Assembly: GCA_039619475.1 (NCBI GenBank)
Contig: CM077115.1
Location: 505,135,352-505,199,351 of the forward strand
Direction: 5' to 3'
From: Icerya purchasi
Lineage: Eukaryota; Arthropoda; Insecta; Hemiptera; Monophlebidae
DNA length: 64,000 nucleotides
Shown: positions 49,180 through 62,687 of the stretch, one piece after another
Layout of the letters: each line of letters opens with the position of its first letter
Position numbering within the stretch: the first letter of the stretch is position 1
Translations under genes and position numbers: made by a program
Notes under the pieces: generated by a model
The model's database searches: none
The model's input: the letters and a program-made list of their open reading frames with translations, nothing else
Told to the model about the DNA's origin: nothing

Positions 49180-49743
49180 TATGCAGAAATGTTTCAACTG
49201 CTTTAGTCTGTTAGTTGTGTTAATCTGTTTAACCGGCGAACAATTTTTGTATATTTGCGACAGTAAACTAATTGGTCTGTGTAATTGCTCAGATTCTGGG
49301 TTCCCCTTTTTTTTATGTATAAGCACTACTTCCGTGTCCATCCATGTAATTGGGATCGTGGCTTTTAGCAAATATATCGATTGAATAGTTTGACAAATCG
49401 CAGTTAGAATCATATTTCCACCGTGTCTAATCATCTTTGCCCAGATTGTCCCTACTTATTTCTTATATATTAAAATCGTTACGTTTCATTTATAATTCTC
49501 AGAAGGAAGAGTAAAATTGTTCGAATAGTACAATTTTTTTTTTTTTTTAAACATTTCAATTAATAAAGTTTCTTCAGTATTTTGAAAAATATTATCAAAA
49601 TTTTTACAAAGATTATGTTTAATCGTTTTATTGTTTAAATTGTGACGTTGCCGTCTATTATGAAGAACTCTAGAAGAAAATCCTTTATACAAGCGCGTCA
49701 AAAAAATTTCCTTCAGCAGTGCGAATTGTATTTGGTTTTTCAT
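49180..49743 (-). pseudogene. LINE RT fragment, minus strand (copy 1)
   Basis: Minus-strand frame 49434-49174 reads IRHGGNMILTAICQTIQSIY, then VVLIHKKKGNPESEQLHRPI and SLLSQIYKN, matching the start of a LINE RT (IPIHKKGD..D..NYRPISLL...YK). The frame upstream on the same strand (49743-49486) may be the linker before the RT but has no firm motif. No catalytic box is present, so it is a fragment. Confidence 0.7.
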
Positions 49744-50376
49744 ACTAGAGATTGTAATGAAAGTGTCGGGAAATAAATAGACAGCGGCGGGTTAGAGATT
49801 GATAAAAAAATAAGGATAAGGAAAACGAGCTTATTATTTATTTATATGAACTTGTTAAATTTTGCATTAGAAAAATCGCCTAGAATTTTCAATGGCTAAT
49901 AATCGATGTAATTAATATAATTGGCCGTTTCACTGTTCCATTCAAGATTTGTGCGCGTGTACCTCTGAAGGAGGGGCTAAAGTGCCCTCTTGCATCTTAA
50001 TAAATCAATAACTCCGCTCAATATTATTTCTATATATCGAAAGCGCTAATGCGGGACGACAAAAAAAACAAAAAAACCGTTAACGATGTACGTACACGAA
50101 GCATCCTGTTGCATAATGTTTACCTATTACAAATTTTAATCATCATGACGTGAAAAACCTTTTCAGATTCTCACCTACAGAGTAAATGCTTTGCTGTGGT
50201 GCGTTTGTAAATTTATCGCTGCTTTACAATGATTACTATTTTTAACCTGTTCTTCGTTCAGCTCATTATTATTTTCTTTCTAAGTAAAATTGCGTAATAT
50301 GCACTTTGTGTTGATGGAGGTCTACCGCGCATCGCGACCCGTCTTTATTCTCCGATTGCAACCCAAAATCTTCCAG
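49744..50376. other. No gene recognised; upstream of the candidate exon
   Basis: AT-rich; a possible 3' splice acceptor lies at its right end (50375-50376). The same sequence occurs at 63252-63884. Confidence 0.4.
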
Positions 50377-50481
50377 TTGAAATGCCGGAAATATTTTCCG
50401 TCAATTCGACGTTTGAGATCCCAAACAATCGTACTGTAGACACTGCGGAACCATCTACAACCCCAGAATACTCTTCTTCCG
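50377..50481 (+). CDS. Candidate first coding exon of an unidentified host gene (copy 1)
   Basis: An acceptor-like CCAAAATCTTCCAG ends at 50376. The next ATG (50382) opens 33 codons beginning MPEIFSVNSTFEIPNNRTVD and ending EYSSS plus one base, stopping at a strong donor GTAAGC (50482-50487). Two N-glycosylation sequons (NST, NRT), acidic and Ser/Thr-rich composition and lack of a signal peptide would suit the extracellular N-terminus of a membrane receptor, but that is inference. The next exon is not visible. The exon is repeated at 63885-63989. Confidence 0.5.
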
Positions 50482-51119
50482 GTAAGCAATTTAGTTTCTT
50501 CTTCGGTTTTCGATTGAAGTGATTTCGAATTTGGTTAGACTAATACGATAACGGTTAAATACTAGCTAGAAATGTCTTCTTAATTTTTATATCCGAGTGA
50601 TGCTCTATGAGTCTCATCACTGTATCCGATGATACGTGGCAGATCTCGTGTACATCAATCATTTATTCACATTCTTCAATAATGCGCATTTTTTTTTTTT
50701 TATATTATCGTCGTAGAAAGTACATTTTCGCGTATCACTTTGATCGGATAATGTTATAAAATTCTAAACGAATTTATGTTAGTTTTCGTCTTTATTAATT
50801 GTATCATCTTTTGGGGGAAATTCTATTAAGAGTTTTTTGTCGTGAGACTATTTCTATTTGCACATTTACAGAGATATCTAAATATTCGAATGCAGACTTC
50901 AAGTGTAAATACGCATCGATATATTGACATGCATATTATGCGTGTTTTATATTGCCTTCTATGCGATTGTATTTTATTTTTTTTAAATAATTTTTACTCT
51001 TTCAATTCCCAATTCCCAGGGAACCACCTCATGGTGTTAGAGTTTCGTTTGTCCTTCCGGATTTTAACTTATCCCAATCATTTCGCCTCCTTTCTTTTTG
51101 TTCTAGCTTTATAAACGAA

Positions 51120-51915
51120 TTAATGACCATCCTACGCTCTGCTATTTTCATTTTCTCCACTCATCCATTTTCCAATTATTCGGTTATTTCTGACTCCATA
51201 AGTGCTCTTCAAGTGAGCATCTCCTCTCATCCTGATCACTCTACCGGTTTCATTATTCTTCTCGCATAAGCTGTCTTATTCATTGTTTTTCTTCTCGCTA
51301 CTCCATCTGTGTTGATTTGCTGTGGGCTCGCAGCCACATGGGTATTAATGAGACGGCGGATTCCTTGGCTCGGATTGCTGATTCAATATTCCTTTTTTAA
51401 AAAAATTCCATCCGCTAATAACCTAAATTTCCTATGTAAAAAGTTTCACTTCAAACTTTGATATTTACCCACCCTCCGTACGTACGATCAATCCTTTTGT
51501 CTATTTATACAACCTAATCTTCCTTCTGATCCCCGGTTCTTTGAGTTTTCCCTTCGCTTCCCCGTTCTGTTGTTATGTCTATAATTCGCTTGCGTTTTGG
51601 CCATTCTGCTCTGCCTTCCTCCCGTTTTCGCTATTCCATTGTTCCCTCTCCAAATTATCCTCTTCACCTCAATGAAAAACGGTGGCTTGCGACGCCAATT
51701 ACATCTTTCCTGAATGTCCATTCCTTTCAGTCGAATGTTTTATATTCTTGTCTGCTGAAACCTAAGCTCTTTACTCCCTATTGTGCATCTTATATTTGGT
51801 CCCTTCCCCCGCTATCCGTTAATTGTCCGTATCTGACTAAATCAAAATTCGACGGCTTCTTTCCTTTCCGGGCGGTAGGCCCTTAGCGGAAATACCCAAA
51901 AAATAGAAAAAAAAA
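51120..51915 (+). mobile_element. LINE 3' end with RNase H remnant
   Basis: Plus-strand blocks VISDSISALQVSISSHPDHS (about 51185-51243), RSHMGINETADSLARIADS (51331-51390; the GN of the usual GI.GNE motif is lost), then RLRFGHSALPSSRFRYSIV and SPNYPLHLNEKRW (51584-51685), and an A-rich end near 51895-51918. Same family as the minus-strand element at 25.6-26.5 kb, with matching order of blocks. Frameshifted and inactive. Confidence 0.75.
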
Positions 51916-52394
51916 AATACTCTTTGCCGCCAGAATTTGATAATCCCAAGACCCCAGCAAGTTCGATTGTTCTAGTGAGCGGACCCCAACTGGAACTGTT
52001 TTAAAGCTATACAAGCCAACCGGTAACCAGCTAGTTAGCTAGTTTAGGCAAACCATACTGGCTGCCCCTCTGGTAAAGCCAACTCCATCTTTAAGCACTC
52101 GATAAATCTTATAAAGTACAAATAGGAGCAGCATTCTTTATTTTTTCTCTACCGTATGATCGACTGTGCCCGGCGCCGGTGAATACTCGTTAATATAGTA
52201 AAACTTCGAGACGACAGTTCGAATTTTATTGGACTAACTTTAAAAAATCACGCGAATGATTTCTCGTATTTAATGGAAACATTAAATTCTAAATAGGTCA
52301 CGCCTTATTTCACTTAAATATTGTAATATGCCCATTACATGGCTTAAAGAAAAAGATCAAAAATAAGAAAATAAAAAAATAAAAAATAAATAAA

Positions 52395-52560
52395 ATAAGT
52401 AATTTGGAAAAGGTGGTGCGAGAGTAATTGTGCGTGTATGTGAGATCCTGTTGTCGGTCGGACTAACCAATGATCAATCACCGCAAGAAGAAGCGTGTCC
52501 CTGATTTGATAAAGGCCAGCGGTCACGGGGCGAAAAAAAAAGGAAATGACCAGAGATCAA
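52395..52560. repeat. Dispersed repeat, copy B
   Basis: GTGTATGTGAGATCCTGTTG-TCGGTC, later GCGGTCACGGGGCGAAAAAA, resembles 32050-32185. Family unknown. Confidence 0.5.
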
Positions 52561-52689
52561 AGGAAGATTTTTTCAGCGGAGGATTAGTCTCGTTTTTCCT
52601 GTTGATTCACAAGTAATTACTCCTCTTTAGAGACCAGTCCTGCTTTTACCTTCACTGGAATAAAATTCTCCTTTCGTCTCCTCATTCTT

Positions 52690-53167
52690 CAACTCGGACT
52701 CCTTTTTCTTGTCTATTCAACCTTCCCTTCCACGCTTCCCCTGGTTTATTAACTTTCCTTCTATGCGCCGTTCCAACCTCTCTGCGATTTGCCGCTTACG
52801 TTTTGGGCTTAGTTTGCTCCCTTCCTCGTTGTTCCGTTATTCTCTCGTGTCTTCTCCTTATTGTCCATTGCATTCTCCGAGCAATCAATGTATTTGCGAT
52901 CCTGATCATGTAATGTTCGGTTGTTCGTAATTATCAACTGAACAAGCTTCTTTTTATTCCTTCCTCTTACAAACCGGTACACCCGCTCCATACTGTGCTT
53001 CATTCATTCTCTCCCTTCCTTCTCCTTCGGTTATTCTAACTCTTGATTCCATTCTGTCGGCTATCTCTGATCGGTGTAAGGATCTGAATCTCTCTTTCCC
53101 CTCTGTTCCACTGTTCTTGGGTCAATGTCCATGTTGACAAACCCATTAAAAAAAAATAAAAAAAAAA
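52690..53167 (+). mobile_element. LINE 3' end whose A-tail abuts the duplication
   Basis: Plus-strand coding CRLRFGLSLLPSSLFRYSLV then [20 protein letters not shown] (52793-52910) is the same family tail as the other copies. The 3' end TGTTGACAAACCCATTAAAA (53133-53152) continues into AAAAATAAAAAAAAAAG, and the second large copy begins directly after. Confidence 0.75.
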
Positions 53168-56100
53168 GAATTACACCTTGTAATCGAGCATAGTGAAAAA
53201 ATTCTGACTATTGAAAAAATTAAATTTATGTAATTTTGTTAACTTTTTTTTCATTGGAGCGTTATCAGAGTGCATGCAAGTAGCGGATATTATCGGAAAA
53301 ATAATTGAGAAGGTGATTTATTGATTGTGTACTTCCGCGGTTAAAATTTTCTCTGTCTTCCCGGTTGCGTAATTTCTCTTTCGTTTATCTTTTTTTCTAA
53401 CTATCTTCAATGGCAGAATAGTGGAATTAATAAGCTACCTTTCCGTAAAGTTCAGCCTGGTATATTCTCTATGGACGTTTTTATTCGAAACTGTCTTTTG
53501 TCGTACACATTTTTTTGTTGTAATTAAATCGTATCTCTGAACACTTCTAACTACTGTCTGCCTTCTTTTTTTTTCTTTTCTTAATGCGCAGTTTATGAAA
53601 ATTTTTTGTCAAAATATAACTTAAACATTTTTTTGAATCAAACCCGTAATAATAAAATAGGCTGAATCGAAAAATTTCTGAATGACTATAACAACTTACT
53701 GAAAACTGAAACAAATTGCAGCGTTCGCCTATTTAAGCCGACAATAATCCGTTTTTCATTGGGGAAACTAATAGAGGGTATCCTTCAGAGATCGTTTTGA
53801 CGTTAATTTAATTTACATAGGAGGACAAAACAGATCGACAAATTATCTTTGGAAAAAGAGAGAAACTTCAAATTTGATGATGCCAGCTCGATAGTAAAAT
53901 TCGGAAGATGAAATGACCGAGTACTTTAGAGCAAAAAAAGTCGGGCACCTGGAGCTAATCGATCCAAGTATTCTTTAAGGGTCACGCATAACATCTCTAA
54001 TCACTTTAGCTAATTAGCAAATAGGAGGGAAGAACGAAATAACCTATATTACTTATCGGTAGCAAGGTAACTTTAATGAGAGACAGTGCGAAAGGGAAAT
54101 TAAAAAAAAAACAATATATAGAGCTACGACGGCATTGGTAGAACTTATTTGGAAAGATCGTTACATTAGAAATGAAAAAAAAAAAAAAAAGCTTAATTTT
54201 TCAAATTGCAACGTGGCTTTAAACCCTGAATTGCAAATACAGAAGGTCCCACCAACGTAGGCTTTCGAAATGACTACCGTTACGAGTTCCGTGGGTAGCA
54301 ATAATCGTCTAAAACTGTAAAAAGGGGGCGAGAGTCAGACCGAAAATAAGGAAAGAAATGTGACCTAAACAAACATCAATGCTTGTGAACATCTCTGCTA
54401 CATACAATGTGTGACAAAGCAATAATTTTTTCTTTTTTTGGTTAATAAGGTTCGAGAAATTAGATTGAAGGCAGTACGGATCGAATTAAATGACGGTCCC
54501 GGATAACAGCTGATGAATGGCACAACTGGCAGAAGGAGGAGTAGGGTGGAAAAGTTAGGCAGCATAGTCGGTTAGATGGTAAGGTTTCGTTCAGGTAGGA
54601 CCTAATATTCGGCTCCTACATGTTGAAGCTATCAAAAATTTAACTCGCGCTGACTCGGTGTTTCTATAGTTGGCGTGCTCAAAATAAAAAAAAAAAGGGT
54701 ATAAAAGGATTCTGTTAGGTTGGGATGTTCAGAACTGAATATGAAGGCAGAAATTTTAATTGCATCCAGGGGTCTTTTTTATTATCTTATACAGCTTAAT
54801 CAACGGTGGTTAATTAAACATGTGAAATTAGTACAAAAATTAAAATGGAAAAAACTGTATTAAAATTTGTATTTTCAACTTTATCGAGAACGATCCATTC
54901 AGCTGAGCGGGGAGGTGAAATGTTTGTGTGTAACAACAGGTATATAGAATGTCGACGATAAATTGCTATTAGGAGTAAGCGATGTAAAAAAAATGGGAAA
55001 ATCAATTTTTAATGAAAAATAGTGGTTAAAAGAAGGAAAAAAATGCGGAAAGTAAAACTAGGAAAATAGTATGCGTGTAAAGTTTTTTTATCAATAACAA
55101 ACCGGAAACTAATGATGATGAAATAACGATTAACGAATAATGATTAAAGTGACAGTTGGCTAAACAGAATTTATTTTCAGACACGGGAACTTATCGTATT
55201 TCAAATCGCGAATAATTCGGCAACAAATTATGCTAATGAATTTAGTTTTTTTTTTACAGAAAAACGCAGAGTTTTTTATCAATTTTTATTCTAAATAAAC
55301 ACGTATTACAAAATTGCTTCGTTTTAAAAACAACGTCGCTTAGCAGCATTCTCTACATGGCGGGGGGAATTCGGTCTGTTTTTCGTTCTACGCTGTCTCG
55401 AAGTTGCACCACAGGTCCTCCCCCCCCCTGTGGTTTACTGATTTACAACTTTGACCTCAGATATCTCCCTAAAAAGAATAGTCTCACAACATGACAAACC
55501 CGGCAATAGAGGTGGCCCCAGGTGAGATCGGCTTTGCGTGAAATTATGCGGTTGCCAAAATGGGTTTCCGTATAGCAATTGCATGATGTCTCCAAGAATA
55601 CGAGAGCTTTTTCTTTCTCCGCAGCGTAAGTACAAGGAATTATCCTAAAAATCATCTGCCGATGATATCGGTCGCTGTTCGTCGTTCCTTCAAAGAAGTA
55701 AGGTAAGACATCAACACGCCGTGGTACCTTGTAAGAGCGGTTTTTTGTGAATTATGCGCGCATTCCAATAACGAATATTCTGGTTATTAACGTCACCCCG
55801 CGCAGATATAAATGCGCGTCTCGTTTGGGGTCTAGAGGCAATTATCTTCGATTTCTCGCGGAACACGCGCGTTCGCAAAACTCCGATCGAGTAGCTCTGA
55901 GGTGGTCAGCAGCCTTTTAGGATCGTTAACATTTCGTATATGGATGAAAGTGTGTAGATCTTCGCGGAGAATACGTCGCACGGCTCTGACACATGACCAG
56001 CCAATAGAAATTAGTTACATTGCCGGCAACCGGACAAAACAATAAATAAGTAAAAAGCTAAACTGCGTGTAAACCGTCAACGTACTTCCGATCTTTCTGG

Positions 56101-56412
56101 ACGATTTTTCAGAGCGAAACCTCGATGTTTTTTGCGCTATTCTGACTTTTTTCGCAGGCCTCGCGGACTTCATTTTATCAACGGTTCTTTTTTCACGGAA
56201 CTTTTTAACTGGTAAATGAATAGTTTCTCCTCTTCGGACACTGGTTTACGTGGCTGAATAGAAAAACGGCGTTCCCGAAAAGCACGTATAGTAGTCGACG
56301 TGAAGCTTCCTGACTCTTGGAAAACGACTTAAACACGCTCGATGTTTTATGTTCCGCTCACTGATATATTACCGTTGTTAAAGTTTGGTGGACTAGACCA
56401 GCGGTTCCGAAA

Positions 56413-58068
56413 GTGGATTCCGCGAGAAAATCATCAAGGTTGCCTTCCTCCAACTGGGAAACCCGGGAGAACAAGCCAGAAATGTTTCGTAAAACGGGAA
56501 AGAAATGTTTTTTTCTAAAACTTAAAATTGCATTTTACGTTGTAATTTCTACGATAACTTTTAAACCGAATTTTGTATTATTTCTGTTAAAATTAAAATT
56601 TGAAAATAATCACATCATTTTGCATCCAAAAAGTGACTGTTCGTTTCCAAAAACCCGTTCATTGTCCAACTTCAATAAATTTGTAAAAACCGATAATGAA
56701 CATGCTACAAAAGCATCGTTCCTCTTAAGATGATTGCTCGACCTGGAAGTTGACTGCATATTTGGGGAAGAAGCAGTAAAGAAAGTTGTAGTAGTGCAAT
56801 ATTCCGACGACACTATCTCTGAGACTAGATTCGTAAAATATCTTATTACATCAAAGGTGAGAATTTCGTAGGCAGATTGAATCATTCTATGTTTGCAATC
56901 CAACCTTGATGAAAGTACAGACGTTGCTGGACTGTCTGTATTTTTGAGGTATATTGTTGGCCCATCTATTGAAGAAAATTTGCTTCCCTGTACTCCTTCG
57001 GAAACCAACACAACTGGAAACGAAATGTTCAATGTAGTAGATTGTTACATGAGGGAACACAACATTGATTAGAATAAATATATTGATGAATGCAGTGATG
57101 AAGCTGCTGCAACGAAAGTTAAAAATGTTGCGCCAAAATGTATAGCAGCCGTCATTGAATTTTACATCGACATGCTCTTGTTATGGAGAAAATGCCACCA
57201 TTATTAAAGAAAGTTTCGGATGAAGCTGTAAAGATCGTAAATTACATTAAATCCCGTCCTCTTCTTCAGTCAAGATTGTTTAAAACAGTGTGTGAAGAAA
57301 TGGGTGTTCGGTGTGAATCGGTCCTCCTTAATACAGAAGTCCAATGGCTTTCCAGCGGCAAAGTTTCAGTTAGGTTATATGAACTTCGAGATGAAGGTTT
57401 TTTAAATGAGGAAAAATGTGTCAGAATCTGTGAAAATTTTCGATGTTTTGCATTATGAACAATGGCTTATGAAGCTTATTTTGCTGAAGTCTTTGGAAAA
57501 CTTAACCGGGTCACTGCATCGTTACAAGGAAAAACAACAATTATATTTACTGGTAAACTTAAAGAAGGAAATTACATTTCTGAATTACTCGCATGGAAAA
57601 AAATAATGTTGAATGTTTTCCACTTTTAAATGAAATTCTACAAGGAAACATGATCGAATTACCAACTGAAATACAAAACATCATCAGTAAACATTTAGCG
57701 AACCTGTTAAAATCGTTGTCTGAATATTTCCTACCGATTAACGATAACGGCATCGACTGGGTACAAAATGCATTTTAAATCTGAAACTTTATCAATGCTG
57801 GAATATGAATCACTCATAGATATTCGGAGTTCAACCGCTTTAAAATACACATTTAAATCAGTGTCACTTAAAGGGGTTTTTAGTATTAAAAATGAATACC
57901 CCCTCAAGTAGCCGAGAAAGCTGTTTTAACTATGCTCCCTTCTATAACTGCATATAGATGCGAAACAGAGTTTTCAGTTTATGCCGAAAAATAGATTCAA
58001 GAGCAAATTGGAATTCCGGATGTACGCATACAACTTGCCGAAATTAAGACCAAATTTTAAAACTATTT
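56413..58068 (+). pseudogene. hAT transposase remnant (copy 2)
   Basis: Same broken transposase as at 42905-44560, with the same stops and frameshifts; no copy-specific change was seen. Confidence 0.85.
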
Positions 58069-58187
58069 CTAGTAAAACAGTAAAACAATTTCATTCTTCA
58101 CATTAATTTATCTGGAAATTTTTTATTAAATAACCTTTATTTACATATTTGAAATTTTGATACCTTTTATTATCAATAATAGGATAC

Positions 58188-59415
58188 GAACTAAATGTGA
58201 AGAAAACATTGGAAGAGTACGGCTTCCGGAGTGGCTTGGGAACTCGAGAGGCATTACTCTGTATGAACATTTTGATTCGAAAAATGAGGGAGTTCCAACG
58301 TCCAGTATTTCTCTGTTTCCTGGACTTTGAAAAGGCTTTTGACCGAGTAACTCATGACAAATTGTTCCAAATACTCGACACTATTCCTAGATGAAGCGGA
58401 TAAGCGTATAATAAAAAATCTTTACTTACACCAAAACGCAGTAATCTCATTAGAAAACAACAAAATATCAAATCCAATTAGTACTAAATAGGGGGAGTAA
58501 GGCAAGGATGTATAATGTCTTCTATGCCGTTTAATATATACGCGGAACAGGCCTTCAAAAAAGCCCTTGATGATAGAGACGAAGGTGTTAAAATCGGTGG
58601 TGAAAATATCAATAACATCAGATATGCGGACGACACAGTTTTGATGGCTGAAAGTGCAGAAGATCTAACTATATTAACAAAAGCGGTGGAAAAAGTATGC
58701 AATAAATACGGACTGATAATTAACATGAAGAAAACGAAGGTAATGATCGTCTCAAACGAGACCTACATCCTATTGACATAGTGATAAACAATGGCAGACC
58801 AGAACAAGTCGATAAATACAAATACTTCGATGCGTGGATTAATAAGTATGGTGACCTAGACGGAGAAATTAGATGTCGCATTGAGCAAGCGCGTTCTGCC
58901 TTTTTGAAAATGAAGAAGATATTGCTCATGACTTGGACCTTGATTTAAGATTCAGAACTCCGAAATGCTATGTCTGATCGGTATTACTATGTGCTGTCGA
59001 AACGTGTGACGTCCGGAACACTTCACAGATTAGAAGCCTTCGAGTTTTGGTGTTACAGACGCTTACTCAGGATCCCATGGACCAAAAAGAAGACAAACGC
59101 CGAGATACTACAGACGATGAGAAAAGAAAAGAAGCTGATCGACACTGTCAAAGGAAGAAAAATAGAATACTTCGGTCAGCTTGAACCGAAGTACATATGA
59201 CTACAGAATATATCGATGGGAAAGGTGGAAGGAAAAAGAAGAGTTGGACGAACAAGATTATCTTGATTCAAGAACCTACAGACATGGGGACAGGTTGCAG
59301 TGTTGAAGAACTGTTCCAAACAGCAAAGGATAGAGGTCCCTACAAAGAATTAATCAAGCTTGCCATTAGATGAGCCTAAGATCGAGAACGGCCATGGCAC
59401 AGAAAGAAAAAGGAA
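58188..59415 (+). pseudogene. RTE-like LINE fragment nested in the hAT (copy 2)
   Basis: Same as 44680-45907, YADD box included. Confidence 0.85.
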
Positions 59416-61589
59416 TTGCAGTGAAAGTTGTAATTAAAAAGAAAACAATCAAATTTGTCTACATAGCAACAATTACTTAGTAAGTTTTCATTTGGCACTG
59501 AGGGTTCGGTAAAATAAAATTGATTTTATAAAGGTTCCGCAACCGTAAAAGTTTGGGAACCGCTGGACTAGACTACCCCACTAGCTGAAACTCGCTTCCG
59601 CCACTCCATTTCTTTAGCTATATGTAGTAGCGATTTGAAATACGACAGGTTCCCGTTCCGCACCCTATGTATTTCTAAACTTACTATTTTTTATAAATAA
59701 TATATAATCGCTGAATATTTGGAAAATAGTTAAAAACCAAAAAAAAAAAAAAAAAAAAAAAGAAAAAAGGGAAGACACTAATATCGTAAGGTAAACATTT
59801 AAAATATAAAAGTTAGCTGGACTGCGTGTGAAACGCTAAACAAAAATGTTTGCAAATAAATTCTATATCAACATGCTGCAACAGTTATTTTAAAGCGACA
59901 AAATACCGTTAGACTCCACATCGGTCATGCATATCTGTGGGCGTTTACGCCGCGACATAATTTGAGTGCGCCCTTTTTGTTTGTTTCCCTCGTTATTGTG
60001 TGCGATGACTGTAATTAGCTGTTTTTATTGTGACGCTCTTGAAGAAGCGGATTCTTATTATTCGTTATACGCGTCCATTTGAATAGCTTCGAAGATAAAA
60101 TTTAATTAATTTCCAGGATGAAATCATAAAATTCGATGCAAAACAAAAATTCTTCATGTGTATCGTATATGAAATTGTTATTGTAATGCTAGAAAACAGC
60201 ACTTTCTTAAATACTTGTAACATTTAAAATGGTAAAATTAAAAATTTCGCTCGTGATGAAATTCGACTTCCGATAATAACAAAATATACTGCAATCTCAC
60301 TAAAGGATACCCATTTGTTTTCTTCTATACACGTGTTTATGATATTTTAGAAAAAATAAAAATAAAACAAAAATAAATAAATAAAAATAACAAAATAACA
60401 ACAAAAAAAAGTGCGCAATCGTGCCACGGCAGAAAGGCTCCCTAATGTATGACAGATGGAGTCCAGCCGAAATATTTCCAAAACAATTTTTGGGTATGAA
60501 AAAACAGATAAAAAAAACAGAAGATGTTAAAAGTTTTATGAAAAAGGACAAATGCTGACCTTAATTTACTGAAAGGCATCAATAAGCAAAAATGATTTTC
60601 TCCGATTACGATTGCGTATTGAAGTTGTCTTTCACATTTTCAACTATCTAAAATTAGCGGGTTAAAAAAAAAAGAGAGAAAAAAAAAATTAACATCATAT
60701 TACAGGGTTTTTCGTTTTTTTTCTTAATTTTCTAAAGCTGATTATGGAACATTTTTTTCAATGCGAGTAAACCGCGCTAAAAAAATGTTCTCAGCAAAAT
60801 ATCGAGAAATAAAATTCGGCACAGATAAAATTTATGTTTTAAAGAACATAAATTTGCCAAGATTTTCGGTGACAGTACCGTTAAATCCGGATTCGTACTT
60901 ACGAGCGAATAAGAGATAGTGCAGATATGGGCGTATTCTGTTCGGGCAAATTGTTTTAATTCTTCTCACACTAAGTGGTTACATAATGCATGGTATAGCA
61001 GTACCGGTTCTGGGGGTTAAGAAATGAACTATTAGTTATTTAAAATTTTATTATGTTTACCAATGCAAGATGAACAGTACACGCTTTGCACATATTGATA
61101 TCCCGGATACCTTAGTTTTGTACGGATATTCTTGTATTGTGCACAATCAGTGTATCACTAGTGTTTCTATGTCCCCTAAGAGAAAGCTGTGTCCCAGAAT
61201 GAAGAACTACTCGAGGACTTCAAGCAGCCTTTTTATTATATTTTTGAAAAAATTTTGGAACACAAGAGCAACATATCATCGTTGGAAGTATTATTTACCT
61301 AAAAAAAAAAAAAAAAAAATTCATTATTGTAATAGAGAGCGTGTTATGTACAAGTATCGGGTTTATATTCCAGATCCCATTTTTCAATTTCGAACGTATG
61401 TATTTCAGTTCGCGTAATATTTCGAAATCGGGTCATATAAATATATCGTGACGTATTTCATCGCGAAATTTCAATTTTCTATTTAAAACGGTGTAAATGA
61501 GCGAATTGTTACATTTTTATTATTAACCTCTAAACACAAGTTTGATAATAGGAACACGAACATTGTTTGCTTCCATTCCCTAGACTTAA

Positions 61590-62240
61590 CAGTGATGGCG
61601 AACCTATGACTCGCGGGTCGGACACTGACCCACGCAGGCTTTTTAAGTGACCCACGTGTAGATTTTTATAAACTTATTTCTTATATCGTAAAAGAGAGAA
61701 TAGACAATGAAAAATATTTAAAAAAATAAAGTATATAAATCTAATGTAGAGTTTCAAAAAAAATATTTCTAACAATAACTAGACATTAGCTGATTTTCTA
61801 CCGTCACTGCACTGGTGTATGATGTGCACGGTCATAAAATATCGTATTTCGTTGTTTTTTTTTATCGCGAAACGTGTATGACACACAATAGTTAGTCAAA
61901 CTTGACGTGCATGTATGTTCGTTGTATCGTAGAACAGGGAGATGTACCAGTGCTGAACTAAATGACAGCCTTACGCATCTCAAAGTGTTTAAAAATTCAA
62001 CATTATTTTTACTTTTTTAATATTAAAGTTTCTCATCTATATATATATATTTATATATGTATATGCACACCAGGGGAGGTACGTTAATGAGAAATTTCTT
62101 TTCAAATTATTATATTCTACATATAAATATTTTTAATTTTAGTCGTATAGTCGACAATTAAAAAAATAAACACAACAACGTTTCAGCCATATCAAACAGA
62201 ATGGCTCGATAAATATGGTGGGATTGAAAATAATAAAACG

Positions 62241-62274
<34 letters not shown>

Positions 62275-62683
62275 TAATTTGTAACGAAAAAGTCACTTCA
62301 CGTACATACAATGTAAAAAGGCATTCTGAAAAGTTGCATTCTAATCTTGGCTTTTCAACAAATGAAGAAAGAACATATTACTTTTTACAAAAGAAAAAAA
62401 AGAATCATTCAAAAGCAGTGTTTTAAAAACTTTTTTGATTCAAAAAAAGAATAACATCACATTTTCTAGTTGACCATTGCATTGTTCACCATGAGAACCT
62501 TTTTTTAGAAGGATAATTTATAAAGCAAGCGTTTTCAAAATGTAGTACTATTTTGTTTACGGATTTTTAAAAGAAAAAAAAACTCAATTATGAAGCGTAT
62601 AAATGAGTTACCAATAAGTCGCGATACAATTAAAGTAATGGGGAATTAGAAAGAAATATTTGTTCGCAAATACATGACGACTT
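61590..62683 (+). mobile_element. Second hAT element, 5' part only (copy 2)
   Basis: Same as 48082-49175, with the TG15 run at 62243-62272. Confidence 0.65.
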
Positions 62684-62687
62684 AAAT

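Larger units (their letters stand above)
39660..50492. repeat. Large direct duplication, copy 1
   Basis: This block reappears at 53168-64000 with a constant offset of 13,508. Every landmark compared by eye matched: all open-frame coordinates, an A23 run (46231-46253 against 59739-59761), a TG15 run and the final exon. The copy runs off the window on the right, so its full length is unknown; the minimum is 10.83 kb. Confidence 0.97.
50493..53167. other. Spacer between the two large copies, mostly LINE 3' ends
   Basis: The only sequence separating the duplicated blocks. It contains two LINE 3' fragments (51.1-51.9 and 52.6-53.17 kb) and a dispersed repeat (52.4-52.56 kb). 50493-51050 shows nothing recognisable. 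Confidence 0.6.
56399..59565 (+). mobile_element. hAT DNA transposon (copy 2)
   Basis: Duplicate of the element at 42891-46057, with the same GACTAGAC target repeats (56391-56398 and 59566-59573), so it was carried by the duplication and not by an independent insertion. Confidence 0.93.
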
